This document shows positions 1 through 8,876 of a stretch of 64,000 nt of DNA, piece by piece. Source of the DNA: Thermogutta terrifontis (GTDB lineage Bacteria > Planctomycetota > Planctomycetia > Pirellulales > Thermoguttaceae); contig NZ_CP018477.1 of assembly GCF_002277955.1 (NCBI RefSeq), positions 1,860,001 to 1,924,000 of the forward strand. Reading direction: 5' to 3'. The notes under the pieces were generated by a model that did not search any database, had not been told where the DNA came from, and worked only from the letters and a program-made list of their open reading frames with translations. The position numbers and the translations under genes are program-made. The number at the start of each line of letters is the position of its first letter. Within the stretch, counting starts at the first letter, position 1.

Positions 1-806
1 CGCGCCTGCACCATCAGGGCGTCGGCGGCGACCGGACCTTCCACGGGAAGTCCCTCGTCCTGGGCACGACGCACCGCGGGTGTAATGAGGAGGTTTTCTT
101 CATTGCCGAATAGACCGTTTTCGCCAGCATGGGGATTGAGAGCACACACTCCAATCCGTGGCGCGCCGTTTTTCAGACACCGGGTCAAATCGTAGATGAG
201 GCGGATCTTGTTGAGGATGGCCTCAGCCGTAAGATGGCGAAAGATTTCCTTCATCGCCATGTGCAGGGTGACGTGCACGATTGCCAGCCCAGCCGGCCCC
301 TTCAGCGGTGCCCCTGGCCCGAGGTAGAGCACCATCCCTACCTGACTGACGCCGCACAGCTCGGCGAGAAGCTCGGTATGTCCTGGATAGCGATGCCCCG
401 CTGCGTGAAGGGCCTCCTTGTTGATCGGAGCCGTCACGAGAGCATCGACCTTCTCGGCGAGCGCCAGTTCTGTGCCAAGCAAGATCGCTTCGTAGGCGGC
501 CTGACCGGCTTTAGGATCGATGCGACCCATTTGCACAGCCGGTGCCCGATCGCTGCCCGGTGGAATACAAACCAGAGTTTCCGGTGAGGGTTGGGCTCGC
601 GCGGGTTCGTCACAGCAGGTGATTTGAAGCTGCAAGCGTCGCAGTGCCGCTGCCCGTCGGAGAAACTCCGAATACCCGACCACCACCGGCCGACACACTT
701 CGTGAACGGTCGGATCGGACCACGCAGCCGCGACAATTTCCGGACCGATGCCAGCCGGATCCCCCGTCGTGATGGCGATGATCGGTCGTTCGTCAATCGG
801 GCTCAT
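1..806 (-). CDS. pdxA: 4-hydroxythreonine-4-phosphate dehydrogenase PdxA (partial, C-terminus outside window)
   Basis: The minus-strand frame is open from an ATG at 806 to the window edge, giving about 268 residues of a family that usually has about 330. PdxA oxidises 4-phosphohydroxy-L-threonine with NAD(P) in the DXP-dependent pyridoxal phosphate pathway and is cytosolic. I see the family N-terminus TGDPAGIGPEI, then TAPINKEAL in the middle and GHTELLAE, which carries a metal-binding His. A strong GGGGGAGGG Shine-Dalgarno lies just upstream of the ATG. The gene is divergent from dtd across a 348-base gap. The missing C-terminus is due to the window edge, not to damage. Confidence 0.93.
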   Translation of the reverse strand, partial: MSPIDERPIIAITTGDPAGIGPEIVAAAWSDPTVHEVCRPVVVGYSEFLRRAAALRRLQLQITCCDEPARAQPSPETLVCIPPGSDRAPAVQMGRIDPKAGQAAYEAILLGTELALAEKVDALVTAPINKEALHAAGHRYPGHTELLAELCGVSQVGMVLYLGPGAPLKGPAGLAIVHVTLHMAMKEIFRHLTAEAILNKIRLIYDLTRCLKNGAPRIGVCALNPHAGENGLFGNEENLLITPAVRRAQDEGLPVEGPVAADALMVQA

Positions 807-1154
807 GATACCCTCCCCCGGCTCCTCGATGCCGGACAGCCTCTCATGGCGATCTTCCCACATTTCTGCCCCTCATTTTATCATGGCAAGTAGCAAAGAG
901 TGATCAAAGGGCGGCAACACAGGATGAAAAATCGGTCAAAAAACCCGCGGTGATTGGCGACCACTGAGAAAACGGGGCTATTTCCGACTCCCTGAAAGCG
1001 CGTGCCTCTGACCAAGACAGTATTTCCCTATATTGGCGGTGCCGTCTTCTGTTTTTGGCTGATGTTTTTAGCTGGGTATTTTTGGTTGAAACAGAAAGCA
1101 TTGACCACCGCCCTGCTTTCTCCTGATTGAGTTCTTTAGCGGAGGATTGATGCC
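807..1154. other. Intergenic region between divergent pdxA and dtd
   Basis: This 348-base stretch must hold the promoters of pdxA (leftward) and dtd (rightward). A 65-codon minus-strand frame at 904-1101 has no recognisable similarity or ribosome site and is probably noise. I see no hairpin, repeat or RNA gene that I can support. Confidence 0.5.
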
Positions 1155-1637
1155 ATGAGAGCGTGTATCCAGCGCGTCCAGTGGGCGCGAGTAAAAGTCA
1201 ATACGGAAATTGTGGGCGAAATAAAGAAAGGGATCCTTGTACTTTTAGGTGTTGCCGTCGGAGACACCGAAAAAGAAACAAAACTGATTGCTGACAAAGT
1301 GGCTCAATTACGAATATTTGAGGATGCACAAGGCAAAATGAATCGGTCCCTGGCCGAGGTGGGAGGGGCCGTTCTTGTAGTCAGCCAGTTCACACTGCTG
1401 GCGGATTGCCGCAAAGGACGTCGTCCCAGTTTCACAAAGGCCGCGCCGCCCGAGGATGCCGAAAAACTGGTGGATCAGTTTGTGCAGATCCTGCGGGAGT
1501 ATGGCCTGCCGGTCGCGACTGGACGCTTTCGCGAACACATGGAGGTGGAACTGCTCAATGATGGTCCCGTGACAATCCTCCTGGATAGCGATGAATTGAG
1601 CCGTCCCCGAAGGGCCGGGCCGGGTGTGGTAGAATGA
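1155..1637 (+). CDS. dtd: D-aminoacyl-tRNA deacylase
   Basis: 160 residues, slightly longer than the usual 145-150 because of a short basic tail. DTD hydrolyses D-amino acids from mischarged tRNA in the cytosol. Both family signatures are present: [17 protein letters not shown] from residue 77 and the Gly-cisPro motif NDGPVT at 135-140 that excludes L-amino acids. GGAGG stands 9 bases before the ATG, so the start is firm. The cvpA-like gene follows 49 bases downstream on the same strand, probably in the same transcript. Confidence 0.95.
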   Translation: MRACIQRVQWARVKVNTEIVGEIKKGILVLLGVAVGDTEKETKLIADKVAQLRIFEDAQGKMNRSLAEVGGAVLVVSQFTLLADCRKGRRPSFTKAAPPEDAEKLVDQFVQILREYGLPVATGRFREHMEVELLNDGPVTILLDSDELSRPRRAGPGVVE

Positions 1638-1686
1638 CTGAGAGGGCTGAAGCGAATCGCTTCACGGTTAAAGGAGGGAAGAAGCG

Positions 1687-2238
1687 GTGATAGGCGGGAT
1701 TCCTATTTATGATCTGGTGATTGGCCTCATTCTTTTATGGACGACGGTCTACGGAGCAATACGCGGATTCGCCTGGCAGGTGGCCTCGTTGAGCTCACTT
1801 GTCGTCAGCGCCTGGGCAGCCGTGCGATGGAGTCCCTCCGTTGCGCCCCATCTCAGCCGCCAGGAACCATGGAATCGTTATCTCGCGATGTTGCTCATTT
1901 TCGTCGTGTGCTCGCTGATCATCTGGCTTGTGTTCCGTTATGTGGCCAAGTGGATTCAGCGGGTGCGATTGGAGGGGTTTGACCGGCAAATGGGGGCTTT
2001 GCTGGGGTTAGCAAAAGGGATTCTTTTGTGTTTTGTGTTGACCTTCTTTGCGATCACACTGTCGGAGGGAACGAAGCGGCTGGTGCTGGAGTCGCACTCC
2101 GGACCCTGGGTGGCGGCCTTGTTGCCGCGTGCGGTGCGAATTCTTCCGCCGGAGGTGCGGAACTCGGTAGGGGAGACCATTCACAAATTCAAGGAACAGT
2201 TTTCAGAGCCGCCGGCGTTCCCGCCCACCGTACCGTGA
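1687..2238 (+). CDS. CvpA-family membrane protein
   Basis: 183 residues beginning with GTG, preceded by a strong AAAGGAGGG ribosome site. There are about four hydrophobic segments: near residues 7-25, 28-45, 65-85 and 105-128. These are followed by a hydrophilic tail, which is the CvpA layout (named for a colicin V production locus; the molecular role is unsettled). The N-terminal pattern of IYDLVIGLILL followed by a Gly/Arg turn fits the family. It probably sits in the inner membrane and is likely cotranscribed with dtd. Confidence 0.75.
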   Translation: MIGGIPIYDLVIGLILLWTTVYGAIRGFAWQVASLSSLVVSAWAAVRWSPSVAPHLSRQEPWNRYLAMLLIFVVCSLIIWLVFRYVAKWIQRVRLEGFDRQMGALLGLAKGILLCFVLTFFAITLSEGTKRLVLESHSGPWVAALLPRAVRILPPEVRNSVGETIHKFKEQFSEPPAFPPTVP

Positions 2239-2705
2239 AAAACTTCTGGCTTGTCGTCACACTCTGATCGAGATCGCTGAATTGTTCAGGCGAATCGGGA
2301 GCGGTTTGGCCGCAGAATCGGCACCGAACAGCCTCTTGTTCAGCGGGACGCGTTAAGCCGAGGACTTTTAATGGGCGACGGTCCAAAAAGCTTACAAAGT
2401 GGCCGAAAAACGGCCTATCTGACCGAACATAAGAAACATTATCGGACGTTGTAAAGCCGGTGTTGTGACGGTCTTCGGCTGTTTCTCCTGGCCATAAGTT
2501 TCCCTCCGATCGCCCGCCAGTCACGGCTCTTGCGAGGACACCAATGATCCAACGTGGAAAAGCCGGCTCTGACAGGTGGCACCCAAGTTATGTTCAGAGG
2601 AGCACGACTGTCGTGCCCGTTCAATGCACGGGCACGTTTCCGGGGTTCCGGCTAGGTTTGTCGGATCCGCGCCAGCCCAGTCTTGGCTTTTGCGTTGGTC
2701 CGGGG
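2239..2705. other. Non-coding region between cvpA-like gene and accA
   Basis: This 467-base stretch lies between convergent genes. It contains a GGCCG-AAAAA-CGGCC hairpin near 2402-2416 and the REP-like hairpin at 2597-2619. The 3' arm of that hairpin can also pair with a second arm to form CGTGCCCG...CGGGCACG at about 2612-2636. No convincing gene is seen on either strand. A long plus-strand frame that starts at 2544 is the shadow of accA. Confidence 0.5.
2597..2619 (+). repeat. REP-like hairpin, GGAG-headed family (divergent copy)
   Basis: GAGGAGCACGAC-TGTCGTGC-CCG is a 7-bp GCACGAC stem with a very tight turn. It matches the intergenic hairpins at 45696-45775 and 53127-53364 in its GAGG head, GCACG arm, TGTC core and CCG tail. 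The centre differs (ACTGT instead of CTTGT), so it is a decayed or variant member. Confidence 0.55.
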
Positions 2706-3761
2706 TCACGCGTCGCCTGCTGCTCCCTCGTCGGCAATTTCCTGCGCAGGAGAATACGCGTCGCTGTTCGCGGCGGCTGGTTGCATCGCGGTACTGACCG
2801 CCTCACCACCTTCGAGATAGACGCCCATGCGGCGAAACTTCTGGTAGCGGGCTTCCAGAAGTTCGGGGATCGGTATGGCGGTCAGTTCCTTCAGGGTGTT
2901 TCGCAGGTAAAGTTTCAGCCGCGAGGCCATCTGGAAGGGATCGCGGTGAGCCCCGCCGAGCGGTTCCGGAATGACGTCGTCGATCAATCCGAGCTGAATG
3001 AGGTCCTTGGAGGTCATTTTCAGCGCCCGCGCGGCTTCCTCTTTGTACTGCCGGTCCTTCCAGAGGATGCCGGCACATCCTTCGGGGCTGATGACCGAGT
3101 AATAGGCGTGTTCGAGCATGGCCACGCGGTCGCCCACCCCTATGGCAAGCGCTCCCCCGGAGCCGCCTTCGCCGATCACGACGCAGACGATCGGCGTCGG
3201 CAATTTGGACATCAGAAACATCGACTCCGCGATCACCTGGGCCTGGCCACGTTCTTCGGCGCCAATGCCAGGATATGCTCCCGGTGTATCAATCAGGCAT
3301 ACGATGGGCAGCCGAAACTTAGCCGCCAGCTTCATCTTGTGCATCGCTTTACGGTAACCTTCAGGATGGGCGCAGCCGTAATTGCACGCCAGGCGTTCCT
3401 TGGTGTTTTTGCCCTTTTCGTGACCGATGACCATCACCTTAAACGTGTCGAGTTTGGCCCAGCCCGTGCGAATGGCTCGATCGTCGCCAAAACACTTGTC
3501 CCCGTGAAGTTCTACAAACTCGTCGAAGGTGAGCTGGAGATAGTCGCTCGTCTTAGGCCGGTCGGGATGCCGAGCAACCTCCACAACTTCCCATGGTTTC
3601 AAGTTGGAATATATTTGGACCATCAGATCGATGAGTTCCTTGCGTTTCTGCTGAAGTTCTTCCCGCGCCGCGGGGTCCGTTTGAGCAAGCCGTTCCAGTT
3701 TTTCCAGACGAGCTTCCAGTTCGTAAATTGGACGTTCAAAAGCCAGTCGATATTCGCTCAT
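2706..3761 (-). CDS. accA: Acetyl-CoA carboxylase carboxyltransferase subunit alpha
   Basis: 351 residues. AccA with AccD transfers the carboxyl group from biotin to acetyl-CoA, giving malonyl-CoA for fatty acid synthesis. I see the family N-terminal coiled coil (MSEYRLAFERPIYELEARLE), DYLQLTFDEFVELHGD, the DTPGAYPGIGAEERGQ oxyanion region and GEGGSGGALAIGVGD. Translation could extend seven codons upstream to a TTG. The ATG at 3761 has AAGGAAG placed correctly and matches the usual family start. The last 35 or so residues, rich in Ala, Asp and Glu, go beyond the core. The protein kinase gene ends 166 bases upstream on the same strand. Confidence 0.96.
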   Translation of the reverse strand: MSEYRLAFERPIYELEARLEKLERLAQTDPAAREELQQKRKELIDLMVQIYSNLKPWEVVEVARHPDRPKTSDYLQLTFDEFVELHGDKCFGDDRAIRTGWAKLDTFKVMVIGHEKGKNTKERLACNYGCAHPEGYRKAMHKMKLAAKFRLPIVCLIDTPGAYPGIGAEERGQAQVIAESMFLMSKLPTPIVCVVIGEGGSGGALAIGVGDRVAMLEHAYYSVISPEGCAGILWKDRQYKEEAARALKMTSKDLIQLGLIDDVIPEPLGGAHRDPFQMASRLKLYLRNTLKELTAIPIPELLEARYQKFRRMGVYLEGGEAVSTAMQPAAANSDAYSPAQEIADEGAAGDA

Positions 3762-3927
3762 AGAACAACTCTTCCTTTTCAAATTGGGGTTAAAGCTATC
3801 AATTTAATACTGAACAATCTGGACTGCTGTTAAATCGTCACTGGTTTGCCATGTCCGAACAAACAGACGCGACTCTTATTCCCCAACGAAAAAACTTCCG
3901 ACAAATATGCATGCGGAATACTCTTTT

Positions 3928-4908
3928 CTAAACACTGACCATCTCCGGCGTTACTTCCCCCACCGGTGGTTCTTTGAAAATCTGGACGTCGTAAAGTGCG
4001 CCGGCGAACTCCCCTATCGTTTTGAACCGGTCCGCCGGTCTCTTCGCAAGGGCCTTTTGCAAAATTCGCGAGAACTCCGGGGTCAGATTGGGGTTATACG
4101 CCTCCGGTGGCGGCGGCGCGGCCTTGAGGTGCTTGTTCAGCAACTCGGTTTGATTCTGTCCGGTAAACGGGGGCTTCCCGCACACCAGCTCAAAGATGGT
4201 ACAAGCCAGGCTGTACAGATCTGCCCGTCCATCGAGCGGTTTGTTGAGAATCTGTTCCGGCGACATGTAGCTGCACGTGCCCTGAATTTTGGCCTTCGGC
4301 CGAAGATACCACAGAATCCGGGGAGCCATTTTGCGGCACAAAGCAAAATCGATGAGCTTCACATCGCCCTGGTTGGATACGAGAAAATTCTCGGGTTTGA
4401 TGTCCCGATGCACATACCCCTGGCGGTGAAGGTAGGAGACGCCCTCAATGCACTGGAAAATGATTTTGCGGACCAGATGGGCGTATTCGGGCAACCCGCG
4501 GCGGATGAGAGATTTCATGTTCCCCCCGCTGAACCATTCCATGGCGAGGTACGGGATGCCTTTATCGATGTTGAATTCGTAGATCTTGATGATTCGCTCG
4601 TCGTCGAACTGGCTCGCGACCTGGTACTCCCACCGCAACGACCGAATTTGCTCCCGATCGGTGCGGAATTTTTCCTGGAGGAATTTCAGCGCGATGTATC
4701 GATGGGTGGCGTCGTGGTAAGCCTGCCACAGTTGGGTCGTTGCCCCAAAATAGACGGGATTGATCAGCCGGTAAGGCCCGATGAAGGTAGCTGCCGAAGT
4801 CACGGGATGACCTGAAACTGTTGCTGTAACAATACCCTGCTCGTTTGGCCCGATTGTCAACACCCGGTTGCTGGCTGCGGGGCGCGGCTGCCCGGGAAAC
4901 CCCTGCAA
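3928..4908 (-). CDS. Serine/threonine protein kinase, Hanks type, with atypical motifs
   Basis: 326 residues, soluble, no membrane segment. The kinase domain spans about residues 45-310. It has the ATP-binding Lys75 in IALKF, a candidate helix-C Glu94, an intact catalytic loop HRDIKPEN (167-174, Asp169) and a GTCSYMSPEQ activation segment. Two motifs are unusual: the glycine-rich loop is degenerate (FGATTQLW) and the metal-binding DFG reads DFA (187-189). Asp187 is kept, so activity is possible but may be altered. No ATG precedes the domain and the best in-frame starts are TTG at 4908 or GTG further in, so the N-terminus is uncertain. accA follows on the same strand. A weak hairpin with an A/T tract (3889-3918) just after the stop could be a terminator. 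Confidence 0.88.
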   Translation of the reverse strand: MQGFPGQPRPAASNRVLTIGPNEQGIVTATVSGHPVTSAATFIGPYRLINPVYFGATTQLWQAYHDATHRYIALKFLQEKFRTDREQIRSLRWEYQVASQFDDERIIKIYEFNIDKGIPYLAMEWFSGGNMKSLIRRGLPEYAHLVRKIIFQCIEGVSYLHRQGYVHRDIKPENFLVSNQGDVKLIDFALCRKMAPRILWYLRPKAKIQGTCSYMSPEQILNKPLDGRADLYSLACTIFELVCGKPPFTGQNQTELLNKHLKAAPPPPEAYNPNLTPEFSRILQKALAKRPADRFKTIGEFAGALYDVQIFKEPPVGEVTPEMVSV

Positions 4909-5017
4909 CTTACCATCCGCATCATCTTAACGGCTTTTTCCGAAAGAAACAATGACGAAAGATAGGCAACGCCGGCACATTTTTTCTGGTCTGTCTGTTC
5001 TAAGTATCATGCCCGAC

Positions 5018-6229
5018 CTACTGATCTTGCCGATTTTTTAGGACATCCTCGTATACCTTTCTGATTTGCGCGGTCATCCGCTCATGGGAAAAACGCTCCA
5101 TGCACAAGCGTCGTCCCCTCTCTGCGAACTGGGACCCCAGCGCTGGAGTTTCGATCAGTTGCGCGATCGCGTGGGCCATGCCCACCCAGTCGCGAGCTGG
5201 GACAAGGAAACCAGTTTCTCCAGTCTGCACAACCTCTCGTGCACCATCCACGTCGTAGCTGACGACCGGCTTTCCGGCAAGAAGCGCCTGGGGCAAAACG
5301 CGCGCGAGACCCTCCCGCAGGCTGGGATGAACCACCGCATCCATGGCTGCCAGATATTCCGGTAGCTTCTCAGGAGGGACAAGACCCACCAGACGGACGT
5401 AACTACTCCAGCCCGCCTGGCGAATCTGGCGTTCCAGCCGAGCTCGCAACAGGCCATCGCCTACCCAAAGAAAGCGGACCTGGGGAAAACGCGGGATGAG
5501 GTACCCGGCCGCCCGCAGGATGTCCTCGTGTCCTTTGAGATGGAAAAGCCGGGCAATGGTGCCCACGACAAAGTGAGTCTCGCTGTAACCGAGTTGTTCA
5601 CGCATCCTATGGCGGTGTTCCCCGGCCTGGAGAAAGGGCTCGACTTCCATCCCGCTGTAGATTGTCACGAATTTTTCACGGGGAGCGACTCCCGCGCTAA
5701 CAAGCAATTCCGTCATGGCATCGGCAACACTGATGAGGCGGTGGCACCGCCGGGCCGCCCACCGCTCGCAGGCCGCGATGAATAACCTCGCCAGTCGCGG
5801 CTGATAGGGATGGAAAGGAGCACCGTGCACCGTGTGGACGATCGCGGGGACGTGTTGCCTCCAGGCAGCAGCCCGTCCCAGTATGCCCGCTTTAGCGCTA
5901 TGGGTGTGGACGACGTCCGGGCGAAATTCGCGAATGATGCGAAAAATTGCCCGGTACGCACGGATGTCATGGACGGGGTTAATCGCCCGACGCAATGAGG
6001 GCACAACGACCGTGGGGACTTCCCCTGCCCTTGCCCGCTCCAGAAGGCTCCCCTCTGGACCGAGTGGCGGGCCTGTGACCAGCAGGACATCATCCCCGTA
6101 CGTTCGGATAAGGTCTTCACAAGTTAAAAGGGTGTTTTCCTGGGCCCCGCCGAGGATCAATCGCGTAATGATGTGAAGGATGCGCACCGTATCTTCGAAC
6201 CGACGGCTAAGGAGTGCAGACTGGTTCAA
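5018..6229 (-). CDS. Glycosyltransferase family 4 (GT-B fold)
   Basis: 403 residues. It is predicted to move a sugar from an activated donor onto a lipid or glycan in envelope or capsule synthesis; acceptor and sugar are unknown. The N-terminal half has RILHIITRLILGGAQENT (Gly-rich acceptor loop) and VVHTHSAKAGILGR. The C-terminal half has VGTIARLFHLKGHEDILRA and an EX7E-like segment in SLREGLARVLPQAL, followed by GKPVV, typical of GT4. The start is a TTG without a clear ribosome site; GTG at the VRILHI segment is an alternative. It stands alone: no other polysaccharide genes adjoin it. Confidence 0.88.
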   Translation of the reverse strand: MNQSALLSRRFEDTVRILHIITRLILGGAQENTLLTCEDLIRTYGDDVLLVTGPPLGPEGSLLERARAGEVPTVVVPSLRRAINPVHDIRAYRAIFRIIREFRPDVVHTHSAKAGILGRAAAWRQHVPAIVHTVHGAPFHPYQPRLARLFIAACERWAARRCHRLISVADAMTELLVSAGVAPREKFVTIYSGMEVEPFLQAGEHRHRMREQLGYSETHFVVGTIARLFHLKGHEDILRAAGYLIPRFPQVRFLWVGDGLLRARLERQIRQAGWSSYVRLVGLVPPEKLPEYLAAMDAVVHPSLREGLARVLPQALLAGKPVVSYDVDGAREVVQTGETGFLVPARDWVGMAHAIAQLIETPALGSQFAERGRRLCMERFSHERMTAQIRKVYEDVLKNRQDQ

Positions 6230-6326
6230 GCTTCCGTTTTGACCTTACTTCCATTGTGATTATCCAACCGAAAAAACGCGATTGGTAAGCAGGGGGCGAT
6301 TTCAGTAGTGGCTGAAGCTGAAATGA

Positions 6327-7205
6327 TCAGTCGCACGATGCAGAGCTGTGCCCGCGCGTGGTGAAAAGGTCCCAGGGATCAGGACTCGAGGCAACAGGGG
6401 TGTCGCTGTACGAGACGCCGACAAGGAACAGGCCGCTGCCGGGGGCTGTTGGTCCGGCTAGCCGCCGATCCTTGCGAAGCAGGACCTGTTGCATCCAAGC
6501 TGGGGCGTATGCTCCCCGGCCAACCTCAACCAGGCTCCCTACAATGTTCCGAACCATGTTATAGAGGAACCCGTTGGCTTCGATCTCCACGGTGATAAGG
6601 TTCGGGAGTCCAGGATGGCGGCGGGTGACAGTGAGTTCGTACACGGTTCTGACGCTGGTTTTCCTTTTTGCTCCGCCTGTTTCAAACGCGGAAAAATCGT
6701 GCTCTCCCAGGAGGTAAGCCGCCGCTGCGACCATGGCCTGCACATCGAGAGGTTTTCCAAGAAACCATACATACTGGCGAAGGAAGACCGGCTTGAGCGG
6801 CGAGTCCCAGATGAGGTAGCGATAACGTTTGCGGCGGGCGTCGCGGATTGGATGAAACGAGAGGGGGACCTCTTCAACCGAGAGTACAACGATATCCGAT
6901 GGCAGCAGGGCGTTGAGGGCCCGCTGGATGACCGGACAGCCCAGACGGCTTTTGGTGCGAAAGGCAGCGACCTGTCCCAGGGCGTGAACACCAACGTCAG
7001 TCCGACCGCTTGCCAGCACCCGGGTCGGAGCGCCGGTCAGTTGCTGGAGGGCCTCTTCCAGAACGCCCTGGATGGTTTTTCCCTGGGGCTGCTTTTGCCA
7101 GCCCAGATAGTGCGAGCCATCATACGCAAGGGTGAGCCTGATGCAACGTACCGCGTCGTCCGCGCCCTGCACTGTGCTGTCTTGGTGCACCACGTGATTC
7201 GTCAA
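6327..7205 (-). CDS. truA: tRNA pseudouridine(38-40) synthase
   Basis: 292 residues. TruA converts uridines 38-40 of the tRNA anticodon arm to pseudouridine. The catalytic motif GRTDVGVHA is present with Asp70. Other landmarks are LTLAYDGSHYLGWQ, RYRYLIWD, FSAF and NGFLYNMVRNIVGSLVEVGRG, in the family order. The start is a TTG at 7205; an overlapping upstream ATG runs straight into a stop. Twenty or so residues at each end exceed the core. asd lies 63 bases upstream (leftward stop at 7269) on the same strand, suggesting a shared transcript. Confidence 0.94.
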   Translation of the reverse strand: MTNHVVHQDSTVQGADDAVRCIRLTLAYDGSHYLGWQKQPQGKTIQGVLEEALQQLTGAPTRVLASGRTDVGVHALGQVAAFRTKSRLGCPVIQRALNALLPSDIVVLSVEEVPLSFHPIRDARRKRYRYLIWDSPLKPVFLRQYVWFLGKPLDVQAMVAAAAYLLGEHDFSAFETGGAKRKTSVRTVYELTVTRRHPGLPNLITVEIEANGFLYNMVRNIVGSLVEVGRGAYAPAWMQQVLLRKDRRLAGPTAPGSGLFLVGVSYSDTPVASSPDPWDLFTTRGHSSASCD

Positions 7206-7268
7206 ACCTACATCGACCGCCGGCCTGCTATGACAACAGGATAGTGCCGCCTCTGTTGCCCAGGGCTG

Positions 7269-8279
7269 TCAGTTGGGCCTACCGCGAATCAGCAGCTCAA
7301 CGATTTGCACGGCGTTGGTGGCCGCACCTTTGCGGAGGTTATCGCTCACACACCAGAACACCAATCCGTTTGGTGAACTGAGATCTTCCCGAATTCGCCC
7401 CACGAAGACTTCATCACGACCAGTGCAGTCCATTGGCATGGGATATTTCTTGTTGGGCAAATCGTCCACGACGACGATTCCTGGGAAGCTGGCAAAAAGT
7501 TCCCTCGCCTTTTCTACCGTGATCTTCTTTTCTGTTTCCACGAGGATGGTTTCACTGTGGGAGTTGGCAACCGGAACCCGAACACAGGTGGCGCAAATTT
7601 GGATGCTCTCATCCTCCATAATCTTGCGGGTTTCCAGCACCATTTTCATCTCTTCTGAAGTATATCCCGCATGTTTGGGGGAGCCGATCTGGGGAATGAG
7701 ATTGAAAGCAAGGGGATGCGCAAACGTGGTGTACTGATAAGGACGATCTTCCAGGTAGGCTCGAGTACCCTCGATAAGATCTTTTGTCCCCCCTACCCCG
7801 GCACCGCTTGCCGCTTGATAGGTACTCACCACGACTCGCTTGACACGTCCATAATCGTGCAGCGGCTTGAGTGCCACGACCATCTGCGTGGTCGAACAGT
7901 TGGGGCTGGCAATAATCCCCTTGTGGCGGAACGCTGCGTGGGGATTGACCTCTGGTATGACCAGAGGCACCTCGGGATCCATTCGCCAGGCGGCGCTCTC
8001 GTCCACTACCACGCAACCACGCTTGACGGCTTCCGGGATGAACTCTCGCGCCACCTCGTCAGGGGTGCTGCTGACAGCCAGGTCGACGCCGTCGAAGGCC
8101 TCCGGCCGGAGTTCCTCGACCGAGTACTCGCGTCCCCGGAACGTGAGCGTCTTGCCCACCGAGCGCTTGGAGGCTAAAAACTTGATATTCTCAAATTGAA
8201 GCGCGCTCTTTTCCAATAATTCGACCATAATTCGGCCAACAGCGCCGGTGGCACCTACGACGGCCAGCGAACGAAACAT
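7269..8279 (-). CDS. asd: Aspartate-semialdehyde dehydrogenase
   Basis: 336 residues. It reduces aspartyl phosphate to aspartate semialdehyde with NADPH, the branch point to lysine/diaminopimelate, threonine and methionine. It shows the nucleotide-binding VVGATGAVG at residues 7-15, the active-site Cys128 in SPNCSTTQM, the YQAASGAGVGG loop, and RVPVANSHSE, where most family members have a Gly before HSE. The ATG at 8279 has a near-perfect AGGAAGGAGG ribosome site; a longer upstream reading frame is not needed. truA follows downstream. Confidence 0.96.
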   Translation of the reverse strand: MFRSLAVVGATGAVGRIMVELLEKSALQFENIKFLASKRSVGKTLTFRGREYSVEELRPEAFDGVDLAVSSTPDEVAREFIPEAVKRGCVVVDESAAWRMDPEVPLVIPEVNPHAAFRHKGIIASPNCSTTQMVVALKPLHDYGRVKRVVVSTYQAASGAGVGGTKDLIEGTRAYLEDRPYQYTTFAHPLAFNLIPQIGSPKHAGYTSEEMKMVLETRKIMEDESIQICATCVRVPVANSHSETILVETEKKITVEKARELFASFPGIVVVDDLPNKKYPMPMDCTGRDEVFVGRIREDLSSPNGLVFWCVSDNLRKGAATNAVQIVELLIRGRPN

Positions 8280-8711
8280 GGATCCTCCTTCCTCTTTCAC
8301 GGTACGGCTCGTGTGTTTCCAGTTCACCAATGTCCCTGCCACCACCTGACACCACGAGTGGGGCAATTGTTCGCTCAGTTCGTGCGGTAAAAGTCAGATT
8401 TTCACGTGGGATCCGACAAACACTGTCGGCTCGTTCCGATCGGGTGTCTTTTAGAGGGCCTCATTTTCGAAGACCGGATCCACAAAACTTTTCCATTTTA
8501 CGCGAAGGTTTGATCGCTATGGAGGCGGGGAACAATTGGCACATCCCCACTTTTCCTTCGCCAATAGGAACCCGAAGGCCCACGCGGGCATGATGGGAGC
8601 GGAACTTTGCCCGGAGGAACGGGTTGCCTGGACCACAGCCCAACGCTGGGATGACCCAATTCATCGGCTGCATCCCAACTGCTGGGTGCAGTGGCTGGTC
8701 AAAATGGCTGC

Positions 8712-8729
8712 GGCAATTCACGAATTGCC
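8712..8729. repeat. Short palindrome, TTCATGAA family
   Basis: GGCAATTC-AC-GAATTGCC is a perfect 8-bp inverted repeat with a 2-base centre, followed by CC. It belongs to the same family as the intergenic palindromes near 30115, 30169, 34747 and 34807. This copy is single rather than paired. Confidence 0.55.
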
Positions 8730-8800
8730 CCAACGAAACTCTGCGCCCGCGGGATTTCGTAGCTTTTACAAAAGTGGGGATGGTTCAGGAGACACAAAGC

Positions 8801-8827
8801 AAAAAGGCACCAGACGTCTCTGGTGCC
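8801..8827 (-). terminator. Rho-independent terminator of the TIGR03000 gene
   Basis: Read on the minus strand, a perfect 9-bp stem (GGCACCAGA / TCTGGTGCC, 4-base loop, 8806-8827) is followed directly by TTTTTGCTTT. It lies about 50 bases after the stop codon of the leftward secreted-protein gene, in the right place and orientation. It is the clearest intrinsic terminator in the window. Confidence 0.9.
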
Positions 8828-8876
8828 ATGGGAAATTCGTTTAGCCGAGCAAAGTCCGGCCAAGTTCAGTGAGGCG

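Larger units (their letters stand above)
8280..8876. other. Intergenic region upstream of asd
   Basis: About 600 bases without a convincing gene. It holds the asd promoter region, one TTCACGAA palindrome of the second repeat family (8712-8729) and a Rho-independent terminator for the gene to the right (8801-8827). Several short frames on both strands overlap here but none resembles a protein. Confidence 0.5.

Noticed and set aside
904-1101. 65-codon minus-strand frame
   Set aside because: No ribosome site, no similarity, low-complexity basic composition.
2402-2416. GGCCG-AAAAA-CGGCC hairpin as a terminator of the dtd-cvpA transcript
   Set aside because: No T-run follows on either strand and it is more than 160 bases after the stop.
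2544-3833. 429-codon plus-strand open frame
   Set aside because: It lies antisense over accA, which has full family motifs and a ribosome site; the frame is a codon-bias shadow.
3907-4815. 302-codon plus-strand open frame
   Set aside because: Antisense to the protein kinase; no recognisable motif.
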